Positions 35,949 through 44,728 of a stretch of 64,000 bases of DNA are shown piece by piece. The stretch is taken from positions 1,983,103 through 2,047,102 of the forward strand of contig NZ_LT854640.1 in the NCBI RefSeq assembly GCF_900184255.1, given 5' to 3'. Source of the DNA: Haloimpatiens massiliensis (GTDB lineage Bacteria; Bacillota; Clostridia; Clostridiales; Clostridiaceae). Positions within the stretch are counted from its first letter, which is position 1, and every line of letters begins with the position of its first letter. The position numbers and the translations under genes were made by a program. The notes under the pieces are model-generated. The model ran no database searches and was not told where the DNA came from. It saw only the letters and a program-made list of their open reading frames with translations.

Positions 35949-35988
35949 AAAAAAGGTATTGAAATCTTAAATTCTCAATACCCTTTTT
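35949..35988. terminator. Terminator between sspH and the HAD gene
   Basis: AAAAAGGTATTGA and TCAATACCCTTTTT form the stem; T-rich flanks on both strands suit the two convergent genes. Confidence 0.8.
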
Positions 35989-36023
35989 ATTTATTAATAT
36001 AAACTATCTAAATTCATCCTAAT

Positions 36024-36701
36024 TTATTCTAGACTAATTTTTCTTTTAACACAAATATTTTGTAAATCTTCAAAACATAAACTTCGTAAATCCTCTACTT
36101 GCACATCCGCTAAACTCAAATCTTGATTTCCAGAATTTTTATTTATAAAACCTACACAATTTATATTTGCCCTTTTAGCAGCTATAACCCCTTTATTTGA
36201 ATCCTCTATAATAACAGCTTCCTCTGGTTTTACCTTAAAATAATCTAACGCTACTAGGAATATTTGTGGGTCTGGTTTACTCTTAGTAAAATTTTCTCCA
36301 CTTAATACCAAATCAAAGTATTCTTTAATTTGAAGTTTATCTAAAATTAAATTTATAAAACTCATTGGTGAAGACGATGCTAATGCCGTTTTTATTCCAT
36401 TTTCCTTTAACTCTTTTAATAACTCCACTACTCCTTTTATAGGTTCCGCTCCATTTTCATTATAATATTTCACATTTTGCAGTAATTGTTGTTTGGTTAA
36501 ATCCTCCACTGTATCTTTTAAATTATATTTTTCTTTTAAATCACTCCAAATATCCTTATTGCTTTTTCCGATTAAGTCCATGCATTCTTCATCAGTTAAA
36601 TTTATTCCATATTTCTTGTATGTAGCTAAAGATATTTTATGATGTACAGGTTCACTATCTATTATAACGCCATCCATATCCCATATAACTAATTTAATCA
36701 A
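36024..36701 (-). CDS. HAD-family phosphatase, beta-phosphoglucomutase-like
   Basis: A 225-residue haloacid dehalogenase-superfamily enzyme. Motif I WDMDGVIIDSEPVH has the nucleophilic Asp, motif II is ALASSSP, the conserved Lys lies in TKSKPDPQIFLVAL and motif III is VIIEDSNKGVIAAKRA. The cap helices (about 15-95) and the SEPVH sequence place it with phosphoglucomutase/phosphatase-like proteins of subfamily IA. Substrate not determinable. Monocistronic; a terminator faces it from sspH. Confidence 0.9.
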   Translation of the reverse strand: MIKLVIWDMDGVIIDSEPVHHKISLATYKKYGINLTDEECMDLIGKSNKDIWSDLKEKYNLKDTVEDLTKQQLLQNVKYYNENGAEPIKGVVELLKELKENGIKTALASSSPMSFINLILDKLQIKEYFDLVLSGENFTKSKPDPQIFLVALDYFKVKPEEAVIIEDSNKGVIAAKRANINCVGFINKNSGNQDLSLADVQVEDLRSLCFEDLQNICVKRKISLE

Positions 36702-36796
36702 AAATATACCCCCTTATTTAGCTATTCTTCTCGAGTACATTAATATATTCTTCAACTCTCCCAGTTATAAAATTATTATTTATATTTCATTTATTC

Positions 36797-36840
36797 ATCT
36801 AATGTAGAACTTAAAAATTATGTGCGAAAGTTGAGTATAT
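36797..36840. repeat. Short dispersed repeat E, copy 1
   Basis: Plus strand ATCTAATGTAGAACTT then ATGTGCGAAAGTTGAGTAT; the inverted counterpart lies at 39358-39400. Confidence 0.55.
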
Positions 36841-36907
36841 TATTTTAATCCCATGTTTATTAATGATTATAATACATCTATACTCATTATACCATAATTT
36901 TACCCAA

Positions 36908-36938
36908 CAAAAAAGCCGGCCTAAAGGCCAGCTCTTTT
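36908..36938 (-). terminator. Terminator of the rubrerythrin gene
   Basis: GC-rich stem AGCTGGCC/GGCCGGCT with one mismatch and a TTTTTT tract on the minus strand, 62 bases after the rubrerythrin stop codon. Confidence 0.85.
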
Positions 36939-36999
36939 ATTAAAAAATTGAGGAAGATTATTGGGATGTGTTCTTATATATTAATTTTGGGGATTACTA

Positions 37000-37542
37000 T
37001 TATTTAAAATATCTGTTCAATAAACCTTTGAATGCACAACCGTGACGAGCTTCATCTTTGCACATTTCATGAACTGTATCATGTATTGCATCATAATTTA
37101 ACTTTTTAGCAAGTGTTGCTAAGTCTTTCTTACCTTGACATGCTCCATGCTCTGCATCTACTCTCATTTGTAAGTTTTCCTTAGTACTATTTGTTACAAC
37201 TTCTCCAAGTAATTCAGCAAATTTAGCAGCATGTTCAGCTTCTTCAAAAGCTATTCTCTTATATGCTTCTGCTACTTCTGGGAAACCCTCTCTATCAGCT
37301 TGTCTACTCATTGCAAGGTACATACCAACTTCTGTACATTCTCCAGTAAAGTTTGCTCTCAATCCTTCTATCACTTCTGGATCTACATCTTTAGCTACTC
37401 CTATTACATGTTCATCTGCCCAAGACATTTCATCCTTTTTCTCTACAAATTTATCTTTTGCTGCTCCACATATAGGGCATTTTTCTGGGGCTTCTTCTCC
37501 TTCATAAACATATCCACATACTGTACAAACAAATTTTTTCAT
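37000..37542 (-). CDS. Reverse rubrerythrin (NADH peroxidase type)
   Basis: A 180-residue non-haem iron protein that reduces hydrogen peroxide in anaerobes. The rubredoxin domain is at the N-terminus (KFVCTVCGYVYEGEEAPEKCPICGAAKDKF, with CxxC pairs CTVC and CPIC), before the four-helix di-iron domain with Glu ligands in FTGECTEVGMYLAMS, FEEAEHAAKF and CKDEARHG. This reversed order marks reverse rubrerythrins. The ATG at 37542 has GGAGG nine bases upstream; the frame start at 37569 is rejected. Monocistronic with a strong terminator; probably induced by oxygen stress. Confidence 0.95.
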   Translation of the reverse strand: MKKFVCTVCGYVYEGEEAPEKCPICGAAKDKFVEKKDEMSWADEHVIGVAKDVDPEVIEGLRANFTGECTEVGMYLAMSRQADREGFPEVAEAYKRIAFEEAEHAAKFAELLGEVVTNSTKENLQMRVDAEHGACQGKKDLATLAKKLNYDAIHDTVHEMCKDEARHGCAFKGLLNRYFK

Positions 37543-37741
37543 AACTAAATTCCTCCTATCAAATTCCATTTATATTTAATATTTATTTGGTTTTAATTTT
37601 TTCTTTGTTTATTACCAACCTTATGACCTTATTATATAATCTTTAATATTGTTTGTCAACTACTTTTTAATATTTATTAATAATAATTATTATTTATTTT
37701 AAATACTTATTTTTACTATTTATTATTTTTATCTTCTTCAG

Positions 37742-38671
37742 CTATATATCTATTCTAGTTGCCATTTCATTTATATTATCACATCTCATATCCTTAGATA
37801 ACATTGATAATTTTATAATCTTTTTATCACTAAAAATAGTTTCTATTTCTTCTAAATACTTTAATTCCATATTTTTTTTATTAAGCCAAAACTCTTCCTT
37901 TATATTTGTCGGAAGCAGCCTATTCACTATAAGAGTATCCACAGTTATGCCATATTTTTTCAATATATTTACTGCTTTCTTAGTTTCCTCTATAGGAAGT
38001 CTCTCTGCATTTAGTACATATATAAAGTTTAATTTATTACCCTCTAATAATATATCCTTAGCCCTATCTATACTTTCCTTTCTCCTATTTAATACATTTA
38101 ATATAGGATCACTGCTAAAACTTTTTTTATTTATCTTTCCATTACTTTCAGCCATGCTGGAAAGTTTTAATATCTTTTCTCTTTTGCCAATTAATAACTT
38201 TATCCAATCACCTAATAACTCTGGAAGTGATAAAAGCCTAATAGTATGACCTGTAGGTGCTGTATCAAATACTATATAATCATACTCCTTTGATTTTTCA
38301 TTTATTATATTTATCATTTTATCAAATATAGCTGATTCCTGAGTGCCCGGTGAAATATATGCAGCATCTAATTGGCTATTTATTTCCTTTAATATAACAG
38401 GACTTACTATATTCTTAAGATTCACCTTTATACTATTTATGTATTTTTCACTTTCATAATCCCCATCTATTTCTAAAGCATCTAAATTGTCCTGCAAATT
38501 TACAATTTCTTTTCCTATACTCTTTCCAAATATATCTGAAATAGAATGTGCTGGATCTGTAGATACCAATAAGGTCCTTTTTCCTTGAGTAGCTAAGCGC
38601 AATGCATAAGCTGAAGAGCAAGTGGTTTTACCTACCCCTCCCTTTCCTGCGAAAAAAAATAATTTATCCAT
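37742..38671 (-). CDS. ArsA/Get3-type ATPase
   Basis: A 309-residue single-domain ATPase of the ArsA/Get3 class. P-loop FFAGKGGVGKTTCSSAYAL with the deviant Walker A lysine (GKGGVGKT), switch I STDPAHSISDIFG, switch II FDTAPTGHTIRLL, and the adenine-binding NAERLPIEE region. Lengths near 310 suit single-domain members. No arsB, arsC or arsR and no visible tail-anchored client are nearby; the gene at 39025 upstream on the same strand is a small protein. The role (metalloid export or membrane-protein handling) cannot be settled. Confidence 0.9.
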   Translation of the reverse strand: MDKLFFFAGKGGVGKTTCSSAYALRLATQGKRTLLVSTDPAHSISDIFGKSIGKEIVNLQDNLDALEIDGDYESEKYINSIKVNLKNIVSPVILKEINSQLDAAYISPGTQESAIFDKMINIINEKSKEYDYIVFDTAPTGHTIRLLSLPELLGDWIKLLIGKREKILKLSSMAESNGKINKKSFSSDPILNVLNRRKESIDRAKDILLEGNKLNFIYVLNAERLPIEETKKAVNILKKYGITVDTLIVNRLLPTNIKEEFWLNKKNMELKYLEEIETIFSDKKIIKLSMLSKDMRCDNINEMATRIDI

Positions 38672-38854
38672 TATAACACCTACCTTAATTACTAAATTAA
38701 TTAATACTTAACTGAACTTTCTCATATAAAATTCAATCTATTCATTATTTTTAATTTAAAATTTAAAATAAAAATTGAAATTACTGGAAAATTTCTTAAG
38801 TTTATATTTAAAAACTCCTAAAGAAGTTTTATCCTTTAATTTTCAATTAACTTA

Positions 38855-39011
38855 GGCACATTCAAATAAATAATAAGTCAGTATGCTAGTCTATTTTGCA
38901 TCATACTGCGTCATCAGAACCCACCGATACTCCTACTAGCGGCGGAACCTATTTCCTTGTCTAACACAAAATATACCAGCATCTTTGACTTGTTATTTAT
39001 TTTCATGTACC
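38855..39011. mobile_element. Family A MITE-like element, copy 2 (157 bp)
   Basis: Inverted orientation (starts GGCACATTCAAATAAATAA, ends in TTCATGTACC). Flanked by TTA at 38852-38854 and 39012-39014. Confidence 0.85.
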
Positions 39012-39024
39012 TTATACATGTTCA

Positions 39025-39318
39025 CTAAGCATCTAAATCATAATTTCCCCACTTTTCTGCCCATATACTTTTTCTATCATTCATTCTTCTCTGCCAATTT
39101 TCCATATCTTCTGCAATATAGGGAAGAAGTTCTAATGTATAATAATTTATAGAAAGAGGCACTCCTAAAAGATCACTAAAACACAATAATATGAAATTAT
39201 CCATCTCTTCACTAGCTTCTTTTTGAAGTATAGCCCTAGACTTTCTATTAAAATCTGTGGCACCTTGAAAAAACAACTTTAAATTTTGCATAAACTCTTT
39301 TAATTTTTCTTCTTTCAT
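39025..39318 (-). CDS. Small conserved-looking protein next to the ArsA-type gene
   Basis: A 97-residue soluble protein from the ATG at 39318 (MKEEKLKEFMQNLKLF); the upstream extension to 39375 lacks a binding site. Features: helical N-terminus, FILLCFSDLLGVPLSINYYTLELLPYI (core SDLLGVP and YYTLELLPY) and an acidic-aromatic C-terminus. I recall small proteins with such a motif being encoded beside ArsA-like ATPases in other bacteria, but cannot confirm it. The 157-bp element lies between the two genes. Confidence 0.7.
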   Translation of the reverse strand: MKEEKLKEFMQNLKLFFQGATDFNRKSRAILQKEASEEMDNFILLCFSDLLGVPLSINYYTLELLPYIAEDMENWQRRMNDRKSIWAEKWGNYDLDA

Positions 39319-39357
39319 TATAACTACCTCCATTCTATAAATTATATTTTTGAATAC

Positions 39358-39400
39358 TATACTCAACTTTCGCACATAAAGTTCAAGCTCTACATTAGAT
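39358..39400. repeat. Short dispersed repeat E, copy 2
   Basis: Plus strand TATACTCAACTTTCGCACAT then AGTTCAAGCTCTACATTAGAT, the reverse complement of most of 36797-36840. It lies 40-80 bases upstream of the 39318 start codon. A looser version is at 38705-38745. Confidence 0.5.
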
Positions 39401-39472
39401 TAATAAGGGTTTTTAATTCAAAATTTAGAATGTAAAATAAGCTATATAAAAAATTTTTATATATGAATAAAT

Positions 39473-39570
39473 GAGGCTGTCGCATTAAAGAATTCACATA
39501 CAATATATTGTTTTGCAAGTTTAAATTTAGCACAATATATAGTAGGATTTATTCTTAGTGCGACAGCTCC
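39473..39570. repeat. 98-bp element with 20-bp terminal inverted repeats
   Basis: GAGGCTGTCGCATTAA at 39473 and the inverted TTAGTGCGACAGCTCC ending at 39570, with an AT-rich middle. The GAGGCTGTC end is typical of some transposable elements, so it may be an internally deleted IS remnant. Confidence 0.55.
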
Positions 39571-39580
39571 ACTTAAGTTA

Positions 39581-39737
39581 GGCACATTCAAATAAATAAC
39601 AAGTCAGTATGCTAGTCTATTTTGCATCATACTACGTCAGCAGAACCCGCCAATAGTACTACCAAAGGCGGAACCTGTTTCCTTGTCTGGTACAAAATAT
39701 ACCAGCATCTTTAACTTGTTATTTCTTTTCATGTACC
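39581..39737. mobile_element. Family A MITE-like element, copy 3 (157 bp)
   Basis: Inverted orientation; TTA at 39578-39580 and 39738-39740. It lies directly after the cstA stop codon. Confidence 0.85.
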
Positions 39738-39757
39738 TTAAGCTTTAAAAATTATTA

Positions 39758-41407
39758 TTACCCTTTAAAATTTTCCTCTACAGAAGCATTCTTATTATTT
39801 AAGGATTTTATAGCCTCTACTATTAATACTATAGATAAAATAGTTAATAGTACTGAGAATATTAATAAAACACCATACTTACTAAATTGACCCGCTACTA
39901 CCAATTTTAAATTATCTTTTATCATTAACCCCAATGCAGCTAAAGTTACCGCAAACATAAATATCATTGGTATAGTAGCCATTTTGTGCTCCTTGCCGCA
40001 TTTCTTTAACCATACTGCTAGTGATAATAAGGCAAGTGCTGCCAATAATTGATTTGCTGAACCAAATAGTGGCCATATTGCTTCCCAGCCCTTAAATGTC
40101 AATACACCACCAAGTACCACAGTTACTGCAGTAGAAACAAATCTATTAGTTAAAGGATTAGCTTTTCCATCAGAAGTTTTATAAGACTCGAAGAATTCTT
40201 GGAATATAAATCTTCCAAGTCTTGTAGCTGTATCTAAACTAGTTAATGCAAAAGCTGAAATTGCAAGAGCAGTAAAGCTTTTTCCTGCCTTAAGTGGTAT
40301 TCCAAAACTAGACATGAAAGTTCCGAGGCCTGTGGAGAATACATTTACAGGACCACCATCTTTAAGAAGCACTGAAAGCTCTCCCTTAGAGATATATGCT
40401 GCTGTTATAATTGCAACTACTGCTAAAACTCCTTCAATAAGCATGGACCCATAACCTATAAGTTTTACATCATGTTCATTATCCAGTTGTTTAGAAGATG
40501 TTCCTGAGCCAACCAAAGAGTGAAATCCTGATATAGCACCACAGGCAACTGTTACAAATAGCATAGGGAATAAATATTGCCCCCCAACATTAAAAGATGT
40601 TACAGGTGCTAATTTAATATCTGGATGCATTATTACTATTCCAATAAATCCGCCAATCATCATGGCATATAGTAAAAATGAGTTTAAGTAATCTCTAGGT
40701 TGTAATAATATCCATACTGGTGTTACAGATGCAATAAATATATAAATTAATAGTATTATAAGCCATGTAGACTTTGATAGGCTAAGAGGAAATTTCATTC
40801 CAAGCCATATACATGCAAATAACAAGATAACTCCTATTACAGTACTTACTCCAAGCCCAAATCCTCTTCTATAAACACACACTCCAAATACAATTGCTAA
40901 AACCATAAATAATAAAGAAGAACTTGCTGCTGATGGAACTGATACAAATGTATTTGCACATATATTAGTAAATGCTGCTACTACCAACAATAGTGTAAGC
41001 CACGCAAAAATAGCAAACAACCTTTTACCTCTTTTTCCCATAGTATGTTCTATAACTTCACCTACAGATTTACCTTCATATCTTACAGAAGTAAACAATG
41101 AACCCATATCATGAACGCCACCAAAAAATATACTACCAATAACTATCCATAAAAACACAGGTACCCAGCCAAATATAGATGCAGCAATAGGTCCTACTAT
41201 AGGTCCTGCACCTGCTATAGATGCAAAATGATGACCTAACAATATCGGAGCCTTAGCTGGCACATAGTCAACACCATCATTTCTTGTGTGAGCTGGTGTA
41301 GGTCTATTAGAATCCACTCCCCACTTCTTTAAGAGCCATCCACCATAAGACTTATAAGCTAGTAAAAATATTATTATTGCACTTACAATTAAAACAATAG
41401 AATTCAT
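39758..41407 (-). CDS. cstA: CstA-family carbon starvation / peptide or pyruvate transporter
   Basis: A 549-residue polytopic protein with about 14-16 membrane segments. Family blocks: GVDYVPAKAPILLGHHFASIAGAGPIVGP (seen as APILLGHHFASIAGAGPIVG), FFGGVHDMGSLFTSVRYEGKS, GAISGFHSLVGSGTSSKQLD and LTSLDTATRLGRFIFQEFF. CstA proteins import peptides or, in related BtsT, pyruvate, under nutrient limitation. The C-terminal region is shorter than in E. coli CstA (about 700 residues), as usual for clostridial members. A 173-codon frame precedes it by 21 bases. Confidence 0.93.
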   Translation of the reverse strand: MNSIVLIVSAIIIFLLAYKSYGGWLLKKWGVDSNRPTPAHTRNDGVDYVPAKAPILLGHHFASIAGAGPIVGPIAASIFGWVPVFLWIVIGSIFFGGVHDMGSLFTSVRYEGKSVGEVIEHTMGKRGKRLFAIFAWLTLLLVVAAFTNICANTFVSVPSAASSSLLFMVLAIVFGVCVYRRGFGLGVSTVIGVILLFACIWLGMKFPLSLSKSTWLIILLIYIFIASVTPVWILLQPRDYLNSFLLYAMMIGGFIGIVIMHPDIKLAPVTSFNVGGQYLFPMLFVTVACGAISGFHSLVGSGTSSKQLDNEHDVKLIGYGSMLIEGVLAVVAIITAAYISKGELSVLLKDGGPVNVFSTGLGTFMSSFGIPLKAGKSFTALAISAFALTSLDTATRLGRFIFQEFFESYKTSDGKANPLTNRFVSTAVTVVLGGVLTFKGWEAIWPLFGSANQLLAALALLSLAVWLKKCGKEHKMATIPMIFMFAVTLAALGLMIKDNLKLVVAGQFSKYGVLLIFSVLLTILSIVLIVEAIKSLNNKNASVEENFKG

Positions 41408-41428
41408 TAAATAAGCCCCCTCTTCTAT

Positions 41429-41935
41429 TTAATTTTTAAATACAAAATAAAACTTCTTTCTATCCTCCTCCCCATATTTATTAGTGTATATATCCCAAGT
41501 TTCAGGATTAACAAAAATAAGTTTAGTATTGACCCATCCTTTTATACCCCAAAAGAAACTTTTGTAATATCTAAACTTTTGTATAGCTTTTATGGTTTCT
41601 TTATCTAATATAATATTTCCACACAATATAAAAGTTATAGTGCTACTCATATGTTCTTCATGTACCTTAACTATATCTTCTATGTTTTTCTGAATAAAAT
41701 CTCTTATTTTGAGTAAATCTTCCTTATTTAAATTTTCTACATTTTTATAAAAAATATATTCATTATTTTCAAAAGCATAAATTTCACTTTTTTTCATCAA
41801 TATATATTTGGAGGTCCTATTATTGAATTTAGCCAACATTTCGAATTTTCTGTCATTTAATATTATATTAAAACTTACATCATAATATGTTTTAAGCCTT
41901 TCACTTAGCTTCCTCATATATTCTACATTATTCAT
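41429..41935 (-). CDS. Hypothetical cytoplasmic protein upstream of cstA
   Basis: A 168-residue protein from the ATG at 41935 (MNNVEYMRKLSERLKTYYDV) with GGGGTG seven bases upstream. It is soluble, mixed alpha/beta, with regions FNIILNDRKFEMLAKFNNRTSKYILM (core DRKFEMLAKF) and KSFFWGIKGWVNTKLIFVNP. No catalytic motif recognised. It ends 21 bases before cstA on the same strand and is probably cotranscribed, which suggests, without proof, a link to starvation response. Confidence 0.75.
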   Translation of the reverse strand: MNNVEYMRKLSERLKTYYDVSFNIILNDRKFEMLAKFNNRTSKYILMKKSEIYAFENNEYIFYKNVENLNKEDLLKIRDFIQKNIEDIVKVHEEHMSSTITFILCGNIILDKETIKAIQKFRYYKSFFWGIKGWVNTKLIFVNPETWDIYTNKYGEEDRKKFYFVFKN

Positions 41936-42140
41936 TTTAATACACCCCATTATGTATACATCTATATAATTATTATACCACTATTACATTTTATTACAAT
42001 ATACTTATAAGAGCTTATGAATAAGTAATTTAAAATCTTACTTTAATGTGAGACACTTTTTCATATAAAATTTAAATTTTCGGTGGAAAAATGGTGGAAG
42101 AATGGTGGAAAAACGATATATTTTTATTTTCTTTTCCCTA

Positions 42141-42171
42141 AAAAAAATCCCCATGCGTATCACGCACAGGG
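42141..42171 (-). terminator. Terminator downstream of gap
   Basis: CCCTGTGCGT and ACGCATGGGG pair on the minus strand, followed by ATTTTTTTT. The hairpin is unusually GC-rich for this DNA. About 90 bases past the gap stop codon. A 60-codon frame running through it is spurious. Confidence 0.8.
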
Positions 42172-42261
42172 TACACCACAAGGGATGCATCAAGATAACC
42201 TCAAATAAAAAAAGTTGCAATTAAAAGTTCTTTCTCTATATTAATTCAATATAGACTAATA

Positions 42262-43314
42262 TTATCCTGCCATTTGTTCATTTTTTGCTTCTGACTTTTT
42301 AATTTCATTTGCAACATAGTTTGTCAAATCAACTACTCTTGCTGAATATCCCCATTCATTGTCATACCATGCTGCTACTTTTACCATGTTCTCTCCGATT
42401 ACCATAGTAGATAAAGCATCTACTATAGTAGATCTGTCATCGCCTTTATAATCAACTGAAACAAGTGGCTCGTCTGAGAAACCAAGAATTCCTTTTAATT
42501 CTTTTTGAGAAGCTTCTTTAAATGCTGCATTTATCTCCTCAGCTGTTGCATTTTTCTTAATTTCACAAACTAAATCTGTAATTGAAACTGTTGGAGTTGG
42601 TACTCTTAAAGCAAAACCATTTAGTTTACCTTTTAATTGTGGTAAAACTTTTGCCACAGCTTTTGCTGCTCCTGTAGTTGTAGGTATAATAGATTCTGAA
42701 GCTGCTCTAGCTCTTCTTAAATCTTTATGAGTTTTATCTAATATTCTTTGATCGTTAGTATATGAGTGTATAGTTGTCATTAAACCCTTTACAATGCCAA
42801 ACTTCTCATCAAGTATTTTTGCTACTGGTGCCAAACAGTTAGTTGTACAAGAAGCATTTGATATTATATGATGTAAATCATTTTCATAAGATTTTTCATT
42901 AACTCCCATTACTATAGTTACATCTTCTGCTCCATCCTTAGCTGGTGCTGTTAATATAACCTTTTTAGCTCCTGCTTCTATATGTCCATTAAGTTGTTCT
43001 CTTGTTTTAAACTTTCCAGTAGACTCTATAACAATATCTACATTTAACTTTTCCCATGGTAAATCCTTTGGTTCATCTTCGTGTAATATTTTAATTTCTC
43101 TTCCATTTATTATTATTGAATTTTCTTTTGCCTCCACATCCCCATTAAATCTTCCAAAGCATGAATCATATTTAAATAAGTGAGCTAATGTCTCTGTATT
43201 AGCTCTGGCATTTACAGCTACTATTTCTATATCATTATTTAATTTTTCTTCAGCAATTCTTAGCACTGTTCTTCCTATTCTTCCAAATCCGTTAATACCT
43301 ACTCTTATTTTCAT
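42262..43314 (-). CDS. gap: Glyceraldehyde-3-phosphate dehydrogenase
   Basis: Glycolytic NAD-dependent enzyme of 350 residues. NAD-binding GINGFGRIGRTVLR, catalytic cysteine in SNASCTTNCLAPVAKIL, the active-site His region TTIHSYTNDQRILD, RAARAASESIIPTTTGAAKAV (in parts: SIIPTTTGAAKAV) and WYDNEWGYSARV. An extra C-terminal tail (KKSEAKNEQMAG) exceeds the common length of about 335. No pgk or tpi neighbour; the gene is alone and preceded by a long non-coding region. Confidence 0.97.
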   Translation of the reverse strand: MKIRVGINGFGRIGRTVLRIAEEKLNNDIEIVAVNARANTETLAHLFKYDSCFGRFNGDVEAKENSIIINGREIKILHEDEPKDLPWEKLNVDIVIESTGKFKTREQLNGHIEAGAKKVILTAPAKDGAEDVTIVMGVNEKSYENDLHHIISNASCTTNCLAPVAKILDEKFGIVKGLMTTIHSYTNDQRILDKTHKDLRRARAASESIIPTTTGAAKAVAKVLPQLKGKLNGFALRVPTPTVSITDLVCEIKKNATAEEINAAFKEASQKELKGILGFSDEPLVSVDYKGDDRSTIVDALSTMVIGENMVKVAAWYDNEWGYSARVVDLTNYVANEIKKSEAKNEQMAG

Positions 43315-43958
43315 TTATATGTCCCCCCATACTTTTATATGTAATATACAATATTCTTTTACGCTCTAAATGTTGTATACTTTTAACTAAATGTTATATA
43401 TTATTTATATTAATTTTCTAATTATTTGTCAATGATTATATTTATATATATATCCTTATCTAATTAATTTACATGGACCTATATCTTTATATCTTCTTTT
43501 TACTATAAAAATTGTATACTACTTAAAATTAGTCGTCATATATTCAATCACATATATGCATTAGAGTACCACAATTAGGCTTATAATTTCTAAAATTGAT
43601 AATTCACCTCTACTTTAATATGCAATACTATTTAATGTAAAATTTAAAATTCAGAATACAAAATGAATGTATAAATTTTAAATCCTACATTTTCAAATTT
43701 AACAGTGTAGTTGTATATTATAAATTACAGTTTATTGCTTATTATTTATTGCAAGCAAATACATATAGTGTTATTATTATTTTTGTGCATTTATACACGG
43801 CTATATATGGTAATGTACTCCATATTCTATTAAAAGTGAAAATACTACTAATTAAACTTTTTTATATAAATTTTTAAGTTTTGATTAGAATAAAAATCGC
43901 TATTTTAAATGAAGAACTTTATTTATATATGCTATAAAATCGAATTGGAGGGTCATTT
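43315..43958. other. 644-bp non-coding region upstream of gap
   Basis: Very AT-rich. It must hold the gap promoter (minus) and the promoter of the 43959 gene (plus). No riboswitch, palindrome longer than ordinary AT runs, or ORF with a binding site was recognised. Confidence 0.5.
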
Positions 43959-44207
43959 ATGACTATAAGAGAAATGATGAAGTATATTGAAAGTGAATAT
44001 CAGATAATAAACTCCACTCCTTGTGAAATATGTGGTGGAAATTTCATTACAGATTCCATAGGATTAAATATAATAAATTCTTTCCCTTTCGATGTTTGCC
44101 AATGTGTATGCGAAGATTGTGGACATAAAAAAACATTTAAATTCTCTTCACCCTTTGCTTTTTCTGATGAAGAAAATTTAAATGCATTTAAAAAAGATAT
44201 GAATTAG
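43959..44207 (+). CDS. Small Cys-rich, probably metal-binding protein
   Basis: An 82-residue protein with a good ribosome binding site (TTGGAGGGTC). It contains CEICGG and, about 28 residues later, CQCVCEDCGHKK, i.e. two CxxC pairs suited to a structural zinc. The N-terminal part is helical (MTIREMMKYIESEYQI). Such proteins are often annotated as metal-binding protein of unknown function. It is convergent with the gene at 44214, six bases away. Confidence 0.8.
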   Translation: MTIREMMKYIESEYQIINSTPCEICGGNFITDSIGLNIINSFPFDVCQCVCEDCGHKKTFKFSSPFAFSDEENLNAFKKDMN

Positions 44208-44227
44208 TAGCTACTAATTTTTCTTTA
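44202..44227 (+). terminator. Palindrome covering two convergent stop codons
   Basis: AATTAGTAG/CTACTAATT (44202-44219) is an 18-bp perfect palindrome containing the TAG stop codon of both convergent genes, followed by TTTTCTTT on the plus strand. A compact terminator for the plus-strand gene. Confidence 0.7.
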
Positions 44228-44723
44228 TTAATATATATATACCAATTATTATCAAAGCAGCTGGTAAAAAATATGCACTTATAGCGGATTTTATTAAATG
44301 ATGTATTTCTGTTCCTTCAAAAGCTTTATTTAATACAGCTATAGTTCCAAATAATATGAGCACCCAACCTAATATATTAAATTTATTTTTTGTAACTGCT
44401 GCTTTATTTCCGCTATTATAGTTTTCATTATTCATATTAAAAGCACTCTCTTTAAATCCTTTACTGAATACAAAACCATCCTGAACATACTCCCCCCTAT
44501 TAATTTTACCTGCAATTTTATAGGTATCACTAAAGGTGTATATCCAAAATATAAGCTTTACTATTCCTGCTAAAAATCCTATGCCTACAAATCTAAATAC
44601 TGGATCTATTAATAAAAATATAGCTAGCGCTTCAATACCTTTCTCCATTAAACCCAAATACATATACCCAACTCCAGGTATTAATGCACATATAAAAGTT
44701 ACTAAATCATTTTTCCTCTCCAC
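44214..44723 (-). CDS. TM2-like small membrane protein
   Basis: A 169-residue protein with four or five hydrophobic segments. The N-terminal stretch LICALIPGVGYMYLGLMEKG-like sequence (ICALIPGVGYMYLGLMEKG) is a TM2-type hairpin with a Gly-Pro-Gly turn; a linker (about 85-115) and two further segments follow (ILGWVLILFGTIAVL, YFLPAALIIIGIYILI). It starts five bases before the end of the 44729 gene, so the pair is an operon. Related pairs accompany envelope-stress systems; function unknown. Confidence 0.8.
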   Translation of the reverse strand: MERKNDLVTFICALIPGVGYMYLGLMEKGIEALAIFLLIDPVFRFVGIGFLAGIVKLIFWIYTFSDTYKIAGKINRGEYVQDGFVFSKGFKESAFNMNNENYNSGNKAAVTKNKFNILGWVLILFGTIAVLNKAFEGTEIHHLIKSAISAYFLPAALIIIGIYILIKKN

Positions 44724-44728
44724 TTATA

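Noticed and set aside
37742..39318. Arsenic resistance operon
   Set aside because: Only a single-domain ArsA/Get3-like ATPase is present; no arsR, arsB, acr3 or arsC.
42038..42220. 60-codon minus-strand frame after gap
   Set aside because: It contains the GC-rich terminator hairpin and lacks a binding site and family resemblance.
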